DNA of 64,000 bases from Lentibacillus salicampi (GTDB taxonomy: Bacteria > Bacillota > Bacilli > Bacillales > Amphibacillaceae): assembly GCF_004565465.1 (NCBI RefSeq), contig NZ_SRHY01000007.1:1-64000 (forward strand), given 5' to 3'. Shown in pieces: positions 8,908 through 17,977 of this stretch (the stretch's first letter is position 1; every line of letters starts with the position of its first letter). A program made the translations under genes and the position numbers. Under the pieces are notes generated by a model, which was not told the DNA's origin, searched no databases, and saw only the letters and a program-made list of their open reading frames with translations.

Positions 8908-9309
8908 ATGTCAGCCAATAAACCATTCCAAACTTATCAGAACAATTCGGTTAACACGGCATCAAGCGGGGAACTGACGCTCAAATTATATAATGGCTGC
9001 ATCAAATTCATTAAACAGGCAATCAGGGATATGGAAGAGGAAAAATTTGAAGCCAAAAATACAAATGTCCAAAAAGCACAGAACATTATCCAGGAGTTAA
9101 TGGTGACGCTGGATCCGAAAATGGAAATCTCTCAGCAGATCATGCCGCTGTATGACTATATTCAGTATCAGCTGAAGGAAGGCAACATCAAGAATGACGC
9201 CGCTTTTCTGGAAGAAGCTTTACAGTACGTTACCGAATTCCGTGATACGTGGAAGCAGGTTATCAAACAGACACGTCAATCCCAATATGCCCAGGGTGCA
9301 CGGGTATAA
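8908..9309 (+). CDS. fliS: Flagellin export chaperone FliS
   Basis: 133 aa, the same size as in B. subtilis. FliS binds the C-terminus of flagellin and keeps it unfolded for export. It opens with the typical Tyr-rich N-terminus (YQNNSVNTASSGELTLKLYN), followed by long helices. The ATG at 8908 is chosen for the GAAGGGG site and family length. A longer reading from 8785 would fuse the flaG relic to fliS and is rejected. The stop overlaps the fliT start (TAATG). Confidence 0.93.
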   Translation: MSANKPFQTYQNNSVNTASSGELTLKLYNGCIKFIKQAIRDMEEEKFEAKNTNVQKAQNIIQELMVTLDPKMEISQQIMPLYDYIQYQLKEGNIKNDAAFLEEALQYVTEFRDTWKQVIKQTRQSQYAQGARV

Positions 9310-9662
9310 TGAACGACTTGCGGACACTGTTGGACGTCACCAAGCAGCTGGATAACCTGCTCGATGAAGCTGTTCATGCCAAAAATCGCGATGCCATCAT
9401 TGAACAGGTCAATCATTTGATTGAAACTAGAGGAAAGCACCTTAACGCAATCGATCCGCCGTTTACGGAAGAAGAACGGAAACTTGGCGAAAGCCTGGTC
9501 GTTCTAAACGAGCAGATTCAGGATAAATTGAATCAATTGTTTAACGATTTAAAGCTGGAAATGAAACAAATGAAAAAGCAGAAAAAATCCAATCGTTCAT
9601 ATATCAATCCATATGAAAACGTGAAAACAGCAGATGGCGTTTTCATGGACAGCAAAAATTAA
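9309..9662 (+). CDS. fliT: Flagellar protein FliT-like chaperone
   Basis: 117 aa all-helical protein directly after fliS with a one-base TAATG overlap, which suggests translational coupling. FliT acts as the export chaperone of the filament cap FliD. The family is poorly conserved, so the call rests mainly on position, size and helix pattern. Its expected client gene, fliD, is not found in this window. The C-terminal 20 residues are polar and likely flexible. Confidence 0.8.
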   Translation: MNDLRTLLDVTKQLDNLLDEAVHAKNRDAIIEQVNHLIETRGKHLNAIDPPFTEEERKLGESLVVLNEQIQDKLNQLFNDLKLEMKQMKKQKKSNRSYINPYENVKTADGVFMDSKN

Positions 9663-9666
9663 CGGT

Positions 9667-9860
9667 AAGAGGCTGGGGCATAACGTAAATGATTATTTCA
9701 AAGACGAACAGGAATGAGTTTGGCGGAAGAAAAATACGCAGGCCCGACCCGCCAGCGAAAAGCGAAGTGTATTTCCGGAACGGTTTATCTGCACTGACTA
9801 TTTACTCTAGTTGTTCGGATTTTTCTTTGCCTTTAATATTTTTGTTCCAGCCTCTTTTAT
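9667..9860. repeat. Intergenic inverted-repeat element after fliT
   Basis: AAGAGGCTGGGGCATAA at 9667-9683 and TTTGTTCCAGCCTCTTTTA at 9841-9859 are near reverse complements that bound a stretch of about 190 bases. The T-rich right end may also terminate fliT transcription. From memory, GAGGCTGGGACA-type ends mark a repeat found between genes in many Firmicutes. A 77-codon ORF inside (9689-9922) has no ribosome-binding site and is discounted. Confidence 0.55.
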
Positions 9861-9962
9861 TATACCAAGATAGACTCCCTATCTGCCTCTCATCCAGCTT
9901 CCGGTACCTTTCTATCGGATAAGTAGAGCGGCACCATTTCACGTTTTATGATATTATTGCTT

Positions 9963-9989
9963 GTTTAAGCAGGAAAAAAAGGTGGTAAT
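9963..9989 (+). promoter_or_regulatory. Possible SigB-like promoter of hpf
   Basis: GTTTAA at 9963-9968 matches the SigB -35 box, and a GGTAAT-type -10 follows after 15 bases. In B. subtilis the hpf orthologue yvyD is driven by SigB and SigH. A TATAAT at 9994-9999 could alternatively serve SigA. Neither is decisive. Confidence 0.35.
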
Positions 9990-10032
9990 GTAGTATAATA
10001 AATACATAAGGATGAAAGGAGGACACTTTTTT

Positions 10033-10590
10033 ATGAAGTACAACATTCGTGGTGAAAATATTGAGGTGACCGGAGCAATTCGGGACTACGTCGAAAAGAA
10101 AATCGGCAAATTGGCAAGATACTTTGATACACCGCCATCTTCGGATGTGAATGTAAACTTGAGTGTCTATAACGATGAACAGAAAATTGAGGTTACGATT
10201 CCAATGCCAAACCTGCTACTCAGGGCTGAAGTGCAACATCTTGACTTATATGCAGCTATTGATCTGGCAGTCGATAAATTGGAACGTCAAATCCGCAAGT
10301 ACAAAACAAAAGTGAATCGTAAATTTAGACAAGAAGGTTCTCCGAAACACATATTTGCCGAGCTTGAGAAAGAAGCTGCATTAGAAGATGAAAAAGAAGA
10401 ATCGGATGAAGTGGAGATTGTCCGCAAGAAGCAGTTTGATTTAAAACCAATGGATTCTGAAGAGGCAGTATTGCAAATGGATATGCTGGGACACGCATTT
10501 TACGTGTTTACTAATGCTATATCCGGCACGACCAACGTTGTTTACCGCCGAAAAGATGGAAAATATGGGTTGATCGAGCCGAACAGTTAA
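10033..10590 (+). CDS. hpf: Long-form ribosome hibernation promoting factor HPF
   Basis: 185 aa. Long HPF dimerises 70S ribosomes into inactive 100S particles in stationary phase. The N-terminal domain (about 1-100) has the IRGENIEVTGAIRDYVEKKI start and binds the 30S decoding region. A linker rich in Glu/Asp is followed by the C-terminal dimerisation domain (about 125-180) with RKKQFDLKPM and LGHAFYVF. ATG 10033 is chosen for AAAGGAGG at 10015-10022. It sits between fliT and secA as yvyD does in B. subtilis. Confidence 0.95.
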   Translation: MKYNIRGENIEVTGAIRDYVEKKIGKLARYFDTPPSSDVNVNLSVYNDEQKIEVTIPMPNLLLRAEVQHLDLYAAIDLAVDKLERQIRKYKTKVNRKFRQEGSPKHIFAELEKEAALEDEKEESDEVEIVRKKQFDLKPMDSEEAVLQMDMLGHAFYVFTNAISGTTNVVYRRKDGKYGLIEPNS

Positions 10591-10664
10591 ATAAATTATC
10601 CCGAAGTTTAACGGGTTTCTTTTGAAGTGCTCCAATAATGACAGTTTAGCATCAGCATCGAAAT

Positions 10665-10706
10665 AAATAGCAGGAAAATTTATCCATAAATTTTCCTGCT
10701 ATTTTC
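10665..10706 (+). terminator. Strong hairpin downstream of hpf
   Basis: An AATAGCAGGAAAATTTA arm is matched by a perfect reverse complement, giving about 17 base pairs with a 4-base loop and a short TTTTC tail. It likely terminates hpf. A weaker CCCG/CGGG hairpin lies nearer the stop codon. Confidence 0.7.
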
Positions 10707-10894
10707 TATGTTTATCAGGAAATGCGAAGAGCATGAAGAATCAAATAAGGCTTGGTATCTGCAGCAAAATGTCCTTTGAGAAATAAGTTGTCATAAATTT
10801 TTTGCGTATTTTTTATAACGTCAAGAGAGAAAATAAGTCGTGTATACCCATTAAAAAGGCCAGCATGACAAGGTTCACTATCCATGTGTCAGAT

Positions 10895-11007
10895 TTTGTC
10901 GAACGAAACGCCGAAATTTAGTTTTGTGTATTTAATAGTGGGTGTATTTCACTGTTTTTGATGAAATCCTGTCGAAAATTGTATTTTAAAAGCATGTTCA
11001 TGTCGAA
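10895..11007. promoter_or_regulatory. Cluster of three Spo0A boxes
   Basis: TTTGTCGAA at 10895-10903 is a perfect 0A box. CCTGTCGAA at 10968-10976 and CATGTCGAA at 10999-11007 keep the TGTCGAA core. All three are on the + strand within 113 bases and about 90-200 bases before the small ORF at 11097. Spo0A~P binds such boxes to activate or repress sporulation genes. Clustering makes chance occurrence unlikely, though no binding is demonstrated. Confidence 0.6.
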
Positions 11008-11096
11008 TTAAAAGCTAAATTTCCAAAATGGCTATTCGCTTTTTAAGAGGGCTTCATGCTATAACAGAATCATACAAGGTGAAGGGAAGTGCTTAT

Positions 11097-11243
11097 GTGA
11101 GTGACATCAAGTATGAGGAGTTAGTCAGGAAAGTCCGACAACATGAAGAAACGATTTCACAACTGGTGGAAATCATAGCAGTTACAAATCGTCGTCTTTC
11201 AGAATTGGATGGGAAGCTAAAAGAAGACATACTTATTCATTGA
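11097..11243 (+). CDS. Small unknown protein (48 aa), predicted helical
   Basis: I do not recognise the family. The ORF begins with GTG at 11097, preceded by AAGGGAAG at a good distance; a longer in-frame reading from ATG 11028 lacks a ribosome-binding site. The product is charged, with a heptad-like pattern (EELVRKVRQHEETISQLVEI) that suggests a short coiled coil. It has neither the SQELD motif of Spo0E-type phosphatases nor a membrane segment. Three Spo0A boxes lie upstream and a clear terminator follows, so it looks like a separate small transcription unit between hpf and secA. Confidence 0.5.
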   Translation: MSDIKYEELVRKVRQHEETISQLVEIIAVTNRRLSELDGKLKEDILIH

Positions 11244-11298
11244 CATAGGCCTTCCTATTTTCAGCATCCTCGCGTTACCTCTTTTTTCCTCATGAAAG

Positions 11299-11329
11299 GA
11301 ACAGTTCATCCTCGGACTGTTCTTTTATT
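11299..11329 (+). terminator. Rho-independent terminator after the small ORF
   Basis: GAACAGT and ACTGTTC arms (11299-11305 and 11316-11322) with a 10-base loop are followed by TTTTATTTT. Confidence 0.75.
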
Positions 11330-11574
11330 TTGTGCCAATTTTGACCAAATAAAAACGGCTGCAGCGAATAACTTGTACAGGCGTCGATGGAGGGATGGCC
11401 ACCTGCTTCTATCAGTTGTCATACAACTTGAGATGCGTTATCATAAGTAGTGGACTCGAATAAGCAACTACAATTAATTCCTTAATGAATATTCTTATGC
11501 TTTGCCACTATGAATGAGGGCAAAGTTCAGTTTTCTTACAACGTCAGAAAGTGTAGATTATGGTTGACCTTATA
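11330..11574. other. Intergenic stretch upstream of secA
   Basis: No ORF with a ribosome-binding site is visible. It presumably contains the secA promoter, for which I cannot pick a convincing -35/-10 pair. Confidence 0.4.
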
Positions 11575-11624
11575 AGAAAAACTTCGGCACTCGCTATAAG
11601 ACGAGGCGAATGCCGAGTTTTTCT
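11575..11624 (+). promoter_or_regulatory. Terminator-like hairpin in the secA leader
   Basis: AGAAAAACTTCGGCACTCGC and GGCGAATGCCGAGTTTTTCT form a long imperfect stem with a T-run in the second arm. It ends only about 12 bases before the secA ribosome-binding site. It could be the terminator of an upstream transcript or an attenuator of secA. Confidence 0.55.
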
Positions 11625-11647
11625 AAAAAATATGAGGAGCGTTTTAT

Positions 11648-14167
11648 ATGGCAGGATTATTGACAAAGATCTTTGGTGATGGTAATAAGAAACAGCTAAA
11701 TAAAATTCAGCATAGAGTCGATCAGATTGAAGCATTGGAACCTGAAATGGAACGGTTGTCCGATGACGATCTCAGCAGGAAAGCCGAGGAATTTAAAGAA
11801 CGCTACGCAAATGGTGAGTCATTGGATGATATGCTTACGGAAGCATTTGCTGTCGTCCGTGAGGGTTCCAAACGTGTATTGGGCATGCGTCCGTTCCCTG
11901 TTCAGCTGTCGGGCGCGATAGCACTTCACGAAGGCAATATTGCTGAAATGAAAACAGGGGAAGGTAAAACACTTGCGTCCACGATGCCTGCGTATTTGAA
12001 TGCTTTAACCGGAAAAGGCGTTCACATCATTACTGTTAATGATTATTTGGCCGGCCGTGACGCCAAGGATATGGGAGAACTGTACAATTTTCTTGGCCTG
12101 ACGGTAGGATTAAACGGCAATGGCATGAGCAAAGAAGAAAAACGGGAAGCGTACAATAGCGACATTACGTATGGTACCAATAATGAATTTGGCTTTGATT
12201 ATTTGCGTGACAACATGGTGTTATACAAAGAGCAGATGGTCCAGCGTCCGCTTCATTTTGCCATCATTGATGAGGTTGACTCGATTCTGATTGATGAGGC
12301 GCGGACGCCCTTGATTATTTCCGGATCTGCGCAAAAATCAGCCTCCATGTATCAGCAGGCGAATGGCTTTGTGCGTACACTGAGCGGGGAAACGGATTAT
12401 ACGTATGATGAGAAAACAAAAGGTGTTCAATTGACGGAGGAAGGCATTAATAAAGCCGAACGGTATTTCAATATTGAAAACTTATTTGACTTAAATCATG
12501 TGTCCTTAACACACCATGTTAATCAGGCGTTGAAAGCACACGTATCAATGCATCGTGACACCGACTATGTGATCCAGGAAGGCGAGGTTATCATTGTCGA
12601 CCAGTTTACCGGTCGTCTGATGAAAGGACGCCGCTACAGTGATGGTCTCCATCAAGCGATTGAAGCTAAAGAAGGGCTGCAGATTCAAAATGAAAGCATG
12701 ACGCTTGCTTCCATTACGTTCCAGAACTTTTTCCGCATGTATGAGAAACTTTCCGGCATGACAGGTACGGCAAAAACGGAAGAAGAAGAATTCCGTAATA
12801 TTTATAATATGGACGTTATTGCCATTCCGACAAACGAGCCAATTGTTCGTGATGACAAGGCGGATATGATTTATAAGTCTGTCGAGGGCAAATTCCGGGC
12901 CGTTGCGGAAGATATTAAAGAGCGCCATAAGGCTGGACAGCCTGTGCTGGTCGGAACTGTTGCCGTTGAGACATCCGAGCTCATTTCCAAAATGTTGAAA
13001 AAAGCCGGTGTTCCACATAACGTGCTGAATGCCAAAAACCACTACAGGGAAGCGGAAATCATTGAAAATGCCGGTCAAAAAGGTGCGGTAACGATTGCCA
13101 CGAACATGGCCGGACGTGGAACTGACATCAAACTTGGTGAAGGCGTTGTGGAATCTGGCGGTCTTGCTGTCATCGGTACCGAACGTCATGAGTCACGCCG
13201 AATCGATAACCAGTTGCGTGGGCGTTCAGGACGTCAGGGAGACCCTGGCATGTCCCAATTTTATTTATCCATGGAAGATGAGCTGATGCGGCGTTTCGGT
13301 TCCGACAATATGCGCTCGATGATGGAACGTATGGGTATGGATGATTCCCAGCCGATCGAGAGTAAAATGGTATCACGTGCTGTCGAATCCGCACAGAAAC
13401 GCGTGGAAGGGAATAACTTTGACGCCCGGAAGACAGTTCTATCGTATGATGATGTATTGCGCCAGCAACGCGAGATCATTTACAAACAGCGTTTTGACGT
13501 GATTGAAGAGACCGAAGACTTACGTGAAATTGTCGAAGGGATGATCAAGTCCACAGTGGAACGTGTTGTCGGAGCGAATACACAGGATGAAATTGATGAA
13601 AATTGGGAGCTTGACTCGATCATCGAATATGTGCATGGAAACTTGCTTCGTCCCGATGATATGTCCGTGAATGATATAAAAGGGAAGGAACCGGACGAAA
13701 TCATTGACGCCATTCTGGAAAAAGTCAAAGCTCGTTATGATGAGAAAGAGCAGGAATTAACATCTGAACAAATGCGTGAATTTGAAAAAGTGATTGTGTT
13801 GCGTACGGTTGATACGAAATGGATGGACCATATCGACCAAATGGAACAATTGCGTCAAGGTATTCACCTGCGTGCATACGGCCAAAATGACCCATTACAG
13901 GAATACCAGGCAGAAGGATTCCAGATGTTTGAGGAAATGGTTGTTGAGATTGAAGAGGAAGTTGCCAAATATATCATGAAAGCCGAAATACGTGACAATC
14001 TGCAACGGCAGGAAGTTGTGAAAAACACACAAGCGGTATCCGGCGGGCAGGATCAGGAAGAAAAGAAAAAGAGCCGGAAACCGTATGTGAAAACTGAAAC
14101 CACCCGCCGGAATGATCCGTGTCCATGTGGCAGCGGCAAAAAATACAAACATTGTCATGGTGCGTAA
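11648..14167 (+). CDS. secA: Preprotein translocase ATPase SecA
   Basis: 839 aa motor of the Sec pathway, full length. Walker A is MKTGEGKT (about 101-108), followed by the DEAD-box element [15 protein letters not shown] (about 207-221) and the preprotein cross-linking region. The C-terminal ATPase half has [10 protein letters not shown] and [18 protein letters not shown] zinc motif ([13 protein letters not shown]) ends the protein. GAGGAG precedes the ATG. It is followed by a hairpin terminator and prfB, as in B. subtilis. Confidence 0.97.
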   Translation: MAGLLTKIFGDGNKKQLNKIQHRVDQIEALEPEMERLSDDDLSRKAEEFKERYANGESLDDMLTEAFAVVREGSKRVLGMRPFPVQLSGAIALHEGNIAEMKTGEGKTLASTMPAYLNALTGKGVHIITVNDYLAGRDAKDMGELYNFLGLTVGLNGNGMSKEEKREAYNSDITYGTNNEFGFDYLRDNMVLYKEQMVQRPLHFAIIDEVDSILIDEARTPLIISGSAQKSASMYQQANGFVRTLSGETDYTYDEKTKGVQLTEEGINKAERYFNIENLFDLNHVSLTHHVNQALKAHVSMHRDTDYVIQEGEVIIVDQFTGRLMKGRRYSDGLHQAIEAKEGLQIQNESMTLASITFQNFFRMYEKLSGMTGTAKTEEEEFRNIYNMDVIAIPTNEPIVRDDKADMIYKSVEGKFRAVAEDIKERHKAGQPVLVGTVAVETSELISKMLKKAGVPHNVLNAKNHYREAEIIENAGQKGAVTIATNMAGRGTDIKLGEGVVESGGLAVIGTERHESRRIDNQLRGRSGRQGDPGMSQFYLSMEDELMRRFGSDNMRSMMERMGMDDSQPIESKMVSRAVESAQKRVEGNNFDARKTVLSYDDVLRQQREIIYKQRFDVIEETEDLREIVEGMIKSTVERVVGANTQDEIDENWELDSIIEYVHGNLLRPDDMSVNDIKGKEPDEIIDAILEKVKARYDEKEQELTSEQMREFEKVIVLRTVDTKWMDHIDQMEQLRQGIHLRAYGQNDPLQEYQAEGFQMFEEMVVEIEEEVAKYIMKAEIRDNLQRQEVVKNTQAVSGGQDQEEKKKSRKPYVKTETTRRNDPCPCGSGKKYKHCHGA

Positions 14168-14183
14168 TCGTACCTTTACGATA

Positions 14184-14213
14184 GAACACTCCCGGCACGG
14201 TGGGAGTGTTCTC
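14184..14213 (+). terminator. Terminator between secA and prfB
   Basis: GAACACTCCC (14184-14193) pairs perfectly with GGGAGTGTTC (14202-14211) over an 8-base loop. The U-tail is poor, so termination may be partial. Confidence 0.6.
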
Positions 14214-14248
14214 ACTGATGTAATCATTAAACTTTTGAGGTGAGACAT

Positions 14249-15350
14249 ATGGAACTTGTTGAAATTGGAAATGAACTTGAACACATGGCGAAACGGATGA
14301 CTGACTTCAGGGGGTCTCTTTGACTTAGACGTCAAAAGAGAGCGCATCAAAGAACTGGAAATGGAAATGGCGGATCCTGCATTCTGGGATGATCAGGAGA
14401 AAGCACAAACATCGATTGATGAGATCAACAGCCTTAAAAACTATGTACAAGGGTTCGACTCTTTGGAAAAAAACCTCGAAAATCTTGAAGTATCCTATGA
14501 ACTGGTGAAAGAAGAAAATGATCAGGAATTATTCGATAACCTTGAAGAAGAGTTAGCAGGTTTGCGAAAAGAGATGAACGATTTTGAATTGCTGATGTTG
14601 CTGAGCGAGCCGTACGATCAGAACAATGCTATCCTGGAATTGCACCCAGGCGCTGGTGGCACGGAATCACAGGATTGGGCAAGTATGCTTTTGCGGATGT
14701 ATCAGCGCTGGGCAGACAAAAAGAATTTCGCGGTTGAAACATTGGATTATCTACCTGGGGATGAAGCCGGGGTCAAAAGTGTGACATTATGGATTAAAGG
14801 CCACAATGCATACGGCTACTTGAAAGCGGAGAAAGGCGTCCACCGGCTCGTAAGAATTTCACCATTTGATTCATCCGGCAGGCGGCATACATCATTTGTA
14901 TCATGTGATGTCACGCCTGAGATGGACGATGACGTGGACATCGAAATAAGAAATGAAGATGTAAAGATTGATACGTATCGGGCAAGTGGTGCGGGCGGTC
15001 AGCATGTCAACACGACCGATTCGGCTGTCCGGATGACACACTTGCCGACCAACACGATTGTAACGTGTCAGTCAGAACGTTCACAAATTCAGAATCGTGA
15101 ACGTGCGATGAAAATGCTCCGGTCAAAATTGTACCAGCAGGAACTGGAACGTCAGCAGCAGGAACTTGCTGAAATACGTGGAGAACAGCGGGAGATCGGC
15201 TGGGGCAGTCAAATTCGTTCGTATGTTTTCCAGCCCTATACGATGGTAAAAGACCACCGCACAAATGTGGAAGCAGGCAATGCGCAAGGTGTCATTGACG
15301 GAGATTTGGACCCATTTATTGACGCCTACTTGCGTTCTTTGATCAATTAA
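14249..15350 (+). CDS. prfB: Peptide chain release factor 2, with programmed +1 frameshift
   Basis: RF2 recognises UGA and UAA stops. The gene starts at ATG 14249 and reads 24 codons to an in-frame TGA at 14321-14323. A +1 shift at CTT then continues from GAC at 14322 to the stop at 15350, giving 366 aa, equal to the B. subtilis length. The frameshifted product has the GGQ peptidyl-hydrolysis motif ([16 protein letters not shown]). A reading starting only at ATG 14361 would lack the N-terminus and is rejected. The ribosome-binding site is TTGAGGTGAG. Confidence 0.95.
14308..14324 (+). promoter_or_regulatory. prfB autoregulatory frameshift site
   Basis: The internal Shine-Dalgarno-like AGGGGG lies three bases before CTT TGA C, the classic RF2 shift site. 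When RF2 is scarce, slow decoding of UGA lets the ribosome slip +1 on CTT. All canonical elements are present. Confidence 0.95.
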
Positions 15351-15510
15351 AAAAGTTCATGAATTTGACATATATTGTTAAACCCCTGACCTGCCTGATT
15401 ATACAAGCCCGTCGGTGTTCAGAAACGTGGTTTGGTCGTTTTATTTTTTTAGTATTGGGTTATAATAATGATGATAAGTTTTTTACTAAATTATGTTAGG
15501 GGGATTTAAC

Positions 15511-15879
15511 ATGAAAAAGTGGTTATTGACCATCCTGTTCGGTACTGCGCTTGTGCTTGGCGCTTGCGGCGGAGGTGATGAAGGCGGAAACGGTGACACT
15601 GGTGATAATGGTGACACGGGTACTGAAGAATCCGCCGACGATAATGGCGGCGAAACCGCAGCAGCTGGCGAAGAAATTTTCCAAAACAACTGTGCACAAT
15701 GTCATGGGCAGGATCTTTCAGGTGGAATGGGTCCTGATCTGACATCAGTAGGTGCAGATCATTCCGCCGATGAAATTGTGGATATTATACACAATGGTAA
15801 AGGCGACATGCCACCGCAGAAGCAGGTTTCAGATGAAGATGCTCAAACACTCGCTTCCTGGTTAGCCGATAAAAAATAA
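15511..15879 (+). CDS. cccB: Lipoprotein cytochrome c551 (CccB-like)
   Basis: 122 aa. A lipobox (LVLGAC, Cys19) follows a short signal sequence, so the mature protein is anchored to the outer face of the membrane. A Gly/Asp/Glu-rich linker of about 40 residues precedes one class I cytochrome c domain with the heme motif CAQCH and a distal Met in the GDMPP segment. ATG 15511 is chosen over 15493 because AGGGGGA lies just ahead of it. It probably carries electrons to a terminal oxidase. Same position after prfB as cccB in B. subtilis. Confidence 0.92.
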   Translation: MKKWLLTILFGTALVLGACGGGDEGGNGDTGDNGDTGTEESADDNGGETAAAGEEIFQNNCAQCHGQDLSGGMGPDLTSVGADHSADEIVDIIHNGKGDMPPQKQVSDEDAQTLASWLADKK

Positions 15880-15896
15880 TACGCATTTTTCCTCAT

Positions 15897-15937
15897 AAAA
15901 GTTTGGTCTGTTGGATGTTTATAGGCCAAACTTTTTT
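15897..15937 (+). terminator. Terminator of cccB
   Basis: AAAAGTTTGGTCT pairs with AGGCCAAACTTTT (one G-T pair) followed by TTTTTTG. Confidence 0.8.
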
Positions 15938-16350
15938 GTGTTCTTTGAGCTTCTGACGACACGCCATTAGAGTCAACAGAGATAAAAACACCCTCTCCAA
16001 TTCTCCATAATCTGAGGCAATCTTATAAAATGTTACAAAAAAAGAACCCGGAAACTTAAAATGAAATGAAAATGTAATATAATAAGCCTAAAATTTATGA
16101 TGAAAAATGTTATAATAGATAAAAATTACATAAACTAGCTCGCTTGAAAGAAAGAGCAAAGTCTTTTTTGAAAGATTGAAATCGATTATTCGGGGTTTAG
16201 ACGTTTAATTACCGAAATTCCTCGTTCCACCCGAACTGACTTCCGAATCCTTGAAGGAAGAGTCACCCTTTTCCTCTTTTTGTTTGATACAGTTTACACA
16301 AAGAACCAACAACATGATAGACCACATTATGGATTAAAGGTGATAGATAC
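15938..16350. other. Intergenic region upstream of ftsE
   Basis: About 410 bases without a gene. A TATAAT at 16111-16116 could be the -10 of the ftsE promoter, but no good -35 is seen at 17 bases. The remainder is AT-rich and I see no repeat or riboswitch-like fold. Confidence 0.4.
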
Positions 16351-17037
16351 ATGATAAATATGACGGATGTTTATAAGACCTATGCTAATGGCGTTACGGC
16401 CCTGAATGGGATTGATATAAATATTGAACAGGGTGAATTTGTGTATGTTGTCGGACCAAGCGGTGCGGGAAAGTCAACATTTATCAGACTTATCTACCGT
16501 GAAGTAAAGCCGACAAATGGCACAATCATCATTAATGATACGGACTTGAGCACCTTGAAAGAAAAAAAAGTACCATTTTTACGACGGGATGTTGGCGTTA
16601 TTTTTCAGGATTTCAAACTGCTGCCCAAACTATCAGTCTACGAAAATATCGCATTTGCCCTTGAAGTCATTGAAGAATCCCCCCGCAATATCCGCAAACG
16701 TGTCATGGATGTACTTGAGCTTGTTGGCTTAAAGAATAAGGCACGGTTCATTCCGGATGAATTATCAGGAGGTGAACAGCAGCGTGTATCGATTGCACGT
16801 GCGATTGTTAACCAGCCTAAAATTGTCATTGCGGACGAGCCTACCGGAAACTTGGATCCCGAAACATCCTGGGGGATCATGCGAGTTTTTGAAGAGATTA
16901 ATACTCGTGGTACGACGATCATTATGGCCACCCACAGCAAAGAAATTGTCAACACGGTTAAAAAACGTGTTGTTGCAATTGAAGACGGATTAATCGCGCG
17001 TGACGAACATCGAGGTGAATACGGCTATGAAGCTTAG
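16351..17037 (+). CDS. ftsE: Cell division ATP-binding protein FtsE
   Basis: 228 aa ABC-type ATPase, complete. Walker A is GPSGAGKST (about 36-44), the Q-loop lies in VIFQDFKLLP, the signature is LSGGEQQRV, and Walker B is IVIADEPTGNLDP. With FtsX it transmits a cytoplasmic signal that activates a peptidoglycan hydrolase outside the cell. Ends 11 bases inside ftsX. Confidence 0.96.
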   Translation: MINMTDVYKTYANGVTALNGIDINIEQGEFVYVVGPSGAGKSTFIRLIYREVKPTNGTIIINDTDLSTLKEKKVPFLRRDVGVIFQDFKLLPKLSVYENIAFALEVIEESPRNIRKRVMDVLELVGLKNKARFIPDELSGGEQQRVSIARAIVNQPKIVIADEPTGNLDPETSWGIMRVFEEINTRGTTIIMATHSKEIVNTVKKRVVAIEDGLIARDEHRGEYGYEA

Positions 17038-17920
17038 AACAACCAAGCGCCATTTAAGGGAAGGGTTGAAAAATATTTTCCGGAATGGCTGGATGACTGT
17101 AGCGGCGGTTGGAGCCGTCACAACGACATTACTGCTGGTGGCGGCTTTTCTCGCGTTAATGCTGAATCTGAATCATATGGCTGGCGGCCTTGAGGAAGAT
17201 GTACAGATTAAAGCATTAATTGATCGCACTGCAAATGAAGAACAAATACAGGAACTTGGAACAACCATTGAACAAATTGAAGGAACAGAAAGTGTCGCAT
17301 TTTCCTCCAGTGATGAAGAGCTTAACCAGTTAATTGAAGGCATGGGGGAAGAAGGCAATACCTGGCAGATGTTTGAACAGGATAATCCATTACGCCATGC
17401 GTATATCGTCAAGGCAACGGACCCAACCGATACAGAAGCCCTGGCCAGTCAGATTAATGACCTGGATAATATTCAGGAAGTAAACTACGGTCAGGATGTG
17501 ATTCACCGGTTATTCCAATTTAACGAGTATGCACGAACTATTGGATTGGTTCTGATTGCCGGGCTAGTCTTTACTGCTATATTCCTGATTTCCAACACCA
17601 TTAAACTCACGATTATGGCACGCAGCAGAGAAATCGGTATTATGAAGCTCGTTGGAGCAACGAACGCCTTCATTCGCTGGCCATTTTTCATTGAGGGCAT
17701 GCTGCACGGGGTGTTAGGTGCCATTATTCCAATTACGGTTGTCTTGACAGGGTACTATTACCTGTACAACAATCTTGGCGATCAGATTACCTATTCGTTC
17801 GTGGAATTATTGCCATTTAACCCATTTGCCTGGCAGTTATCGCTCATTATTTTGCTGATTGGAACATTCATCGGGATTTGGGGAAGTGTCATGAGCGTAC
17901 GCAAATTCCTGAAAGTCTAA
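17027..17920 (+). CDS. ftsX: Cell division membrane protein FtsX
   Basis: 297 aa with four predicted membrane segments: one near residues 25-45, an extracellular domain of about 110 residues, and three near 165-290. ATG 17027 overlaps the end of ftsE by 11 bases and has GAGGTGA in front; a GTG at 17000 is in frame but less likely. The extracellular domain contacts the coiled coil of the partner hydrolase. The next gene encodes such a coiled-coil peptidase. Confidence 0.95.
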   Translation: MKLRTTKRHLREGLKNIFRNGWMTVAAVGAVTTTLLLVAAFLALMLNLNHMAGGLEEDVQIKALIDRTANEEQIQELGTTIEQIEGTESVAFSSSDEELNQLIEGMGEEGNTWQMFEQDNPLRHAYIVKATDPTDTEALASQINDLDNIQEVNYGQDVIHRLFQFNEYARTIGLVLIAGLVFTAIFLISNTIKLTIMARSREIGIMKLVGATNAFIRWPFFIEGMLHGVLGAIIPITVVLTGYYYLYNNLGDQITYSFVELLPFNPFAWQLSLIILLIGTFIGIWGSVMSVRKFLKV

Positions 17921-17977
17921 GAAAACACAACTTAAAGTCAAATTGCACCAGATATAGCAGAGAGAGGGGAAACGAGA

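Noticed and set aside
8785-9309. FliS with a 41-residue N-terminal extension
   Set aside because: The extension is the frameshifted flaG end; the proper FliS start with a ribosome-binding site is at 8908.
9689-9922. 77-codon ORF between fliT and hpf
   Set aside because: Lies within an inverted-repeat element, has no ribosome-binding site and shows no family resemblance.
12545-13189. 214-codon ORF opposite secA
   Set aside because: Antisense shadow of a conserved gene; no ribosome-binding site and no plausible protein features.
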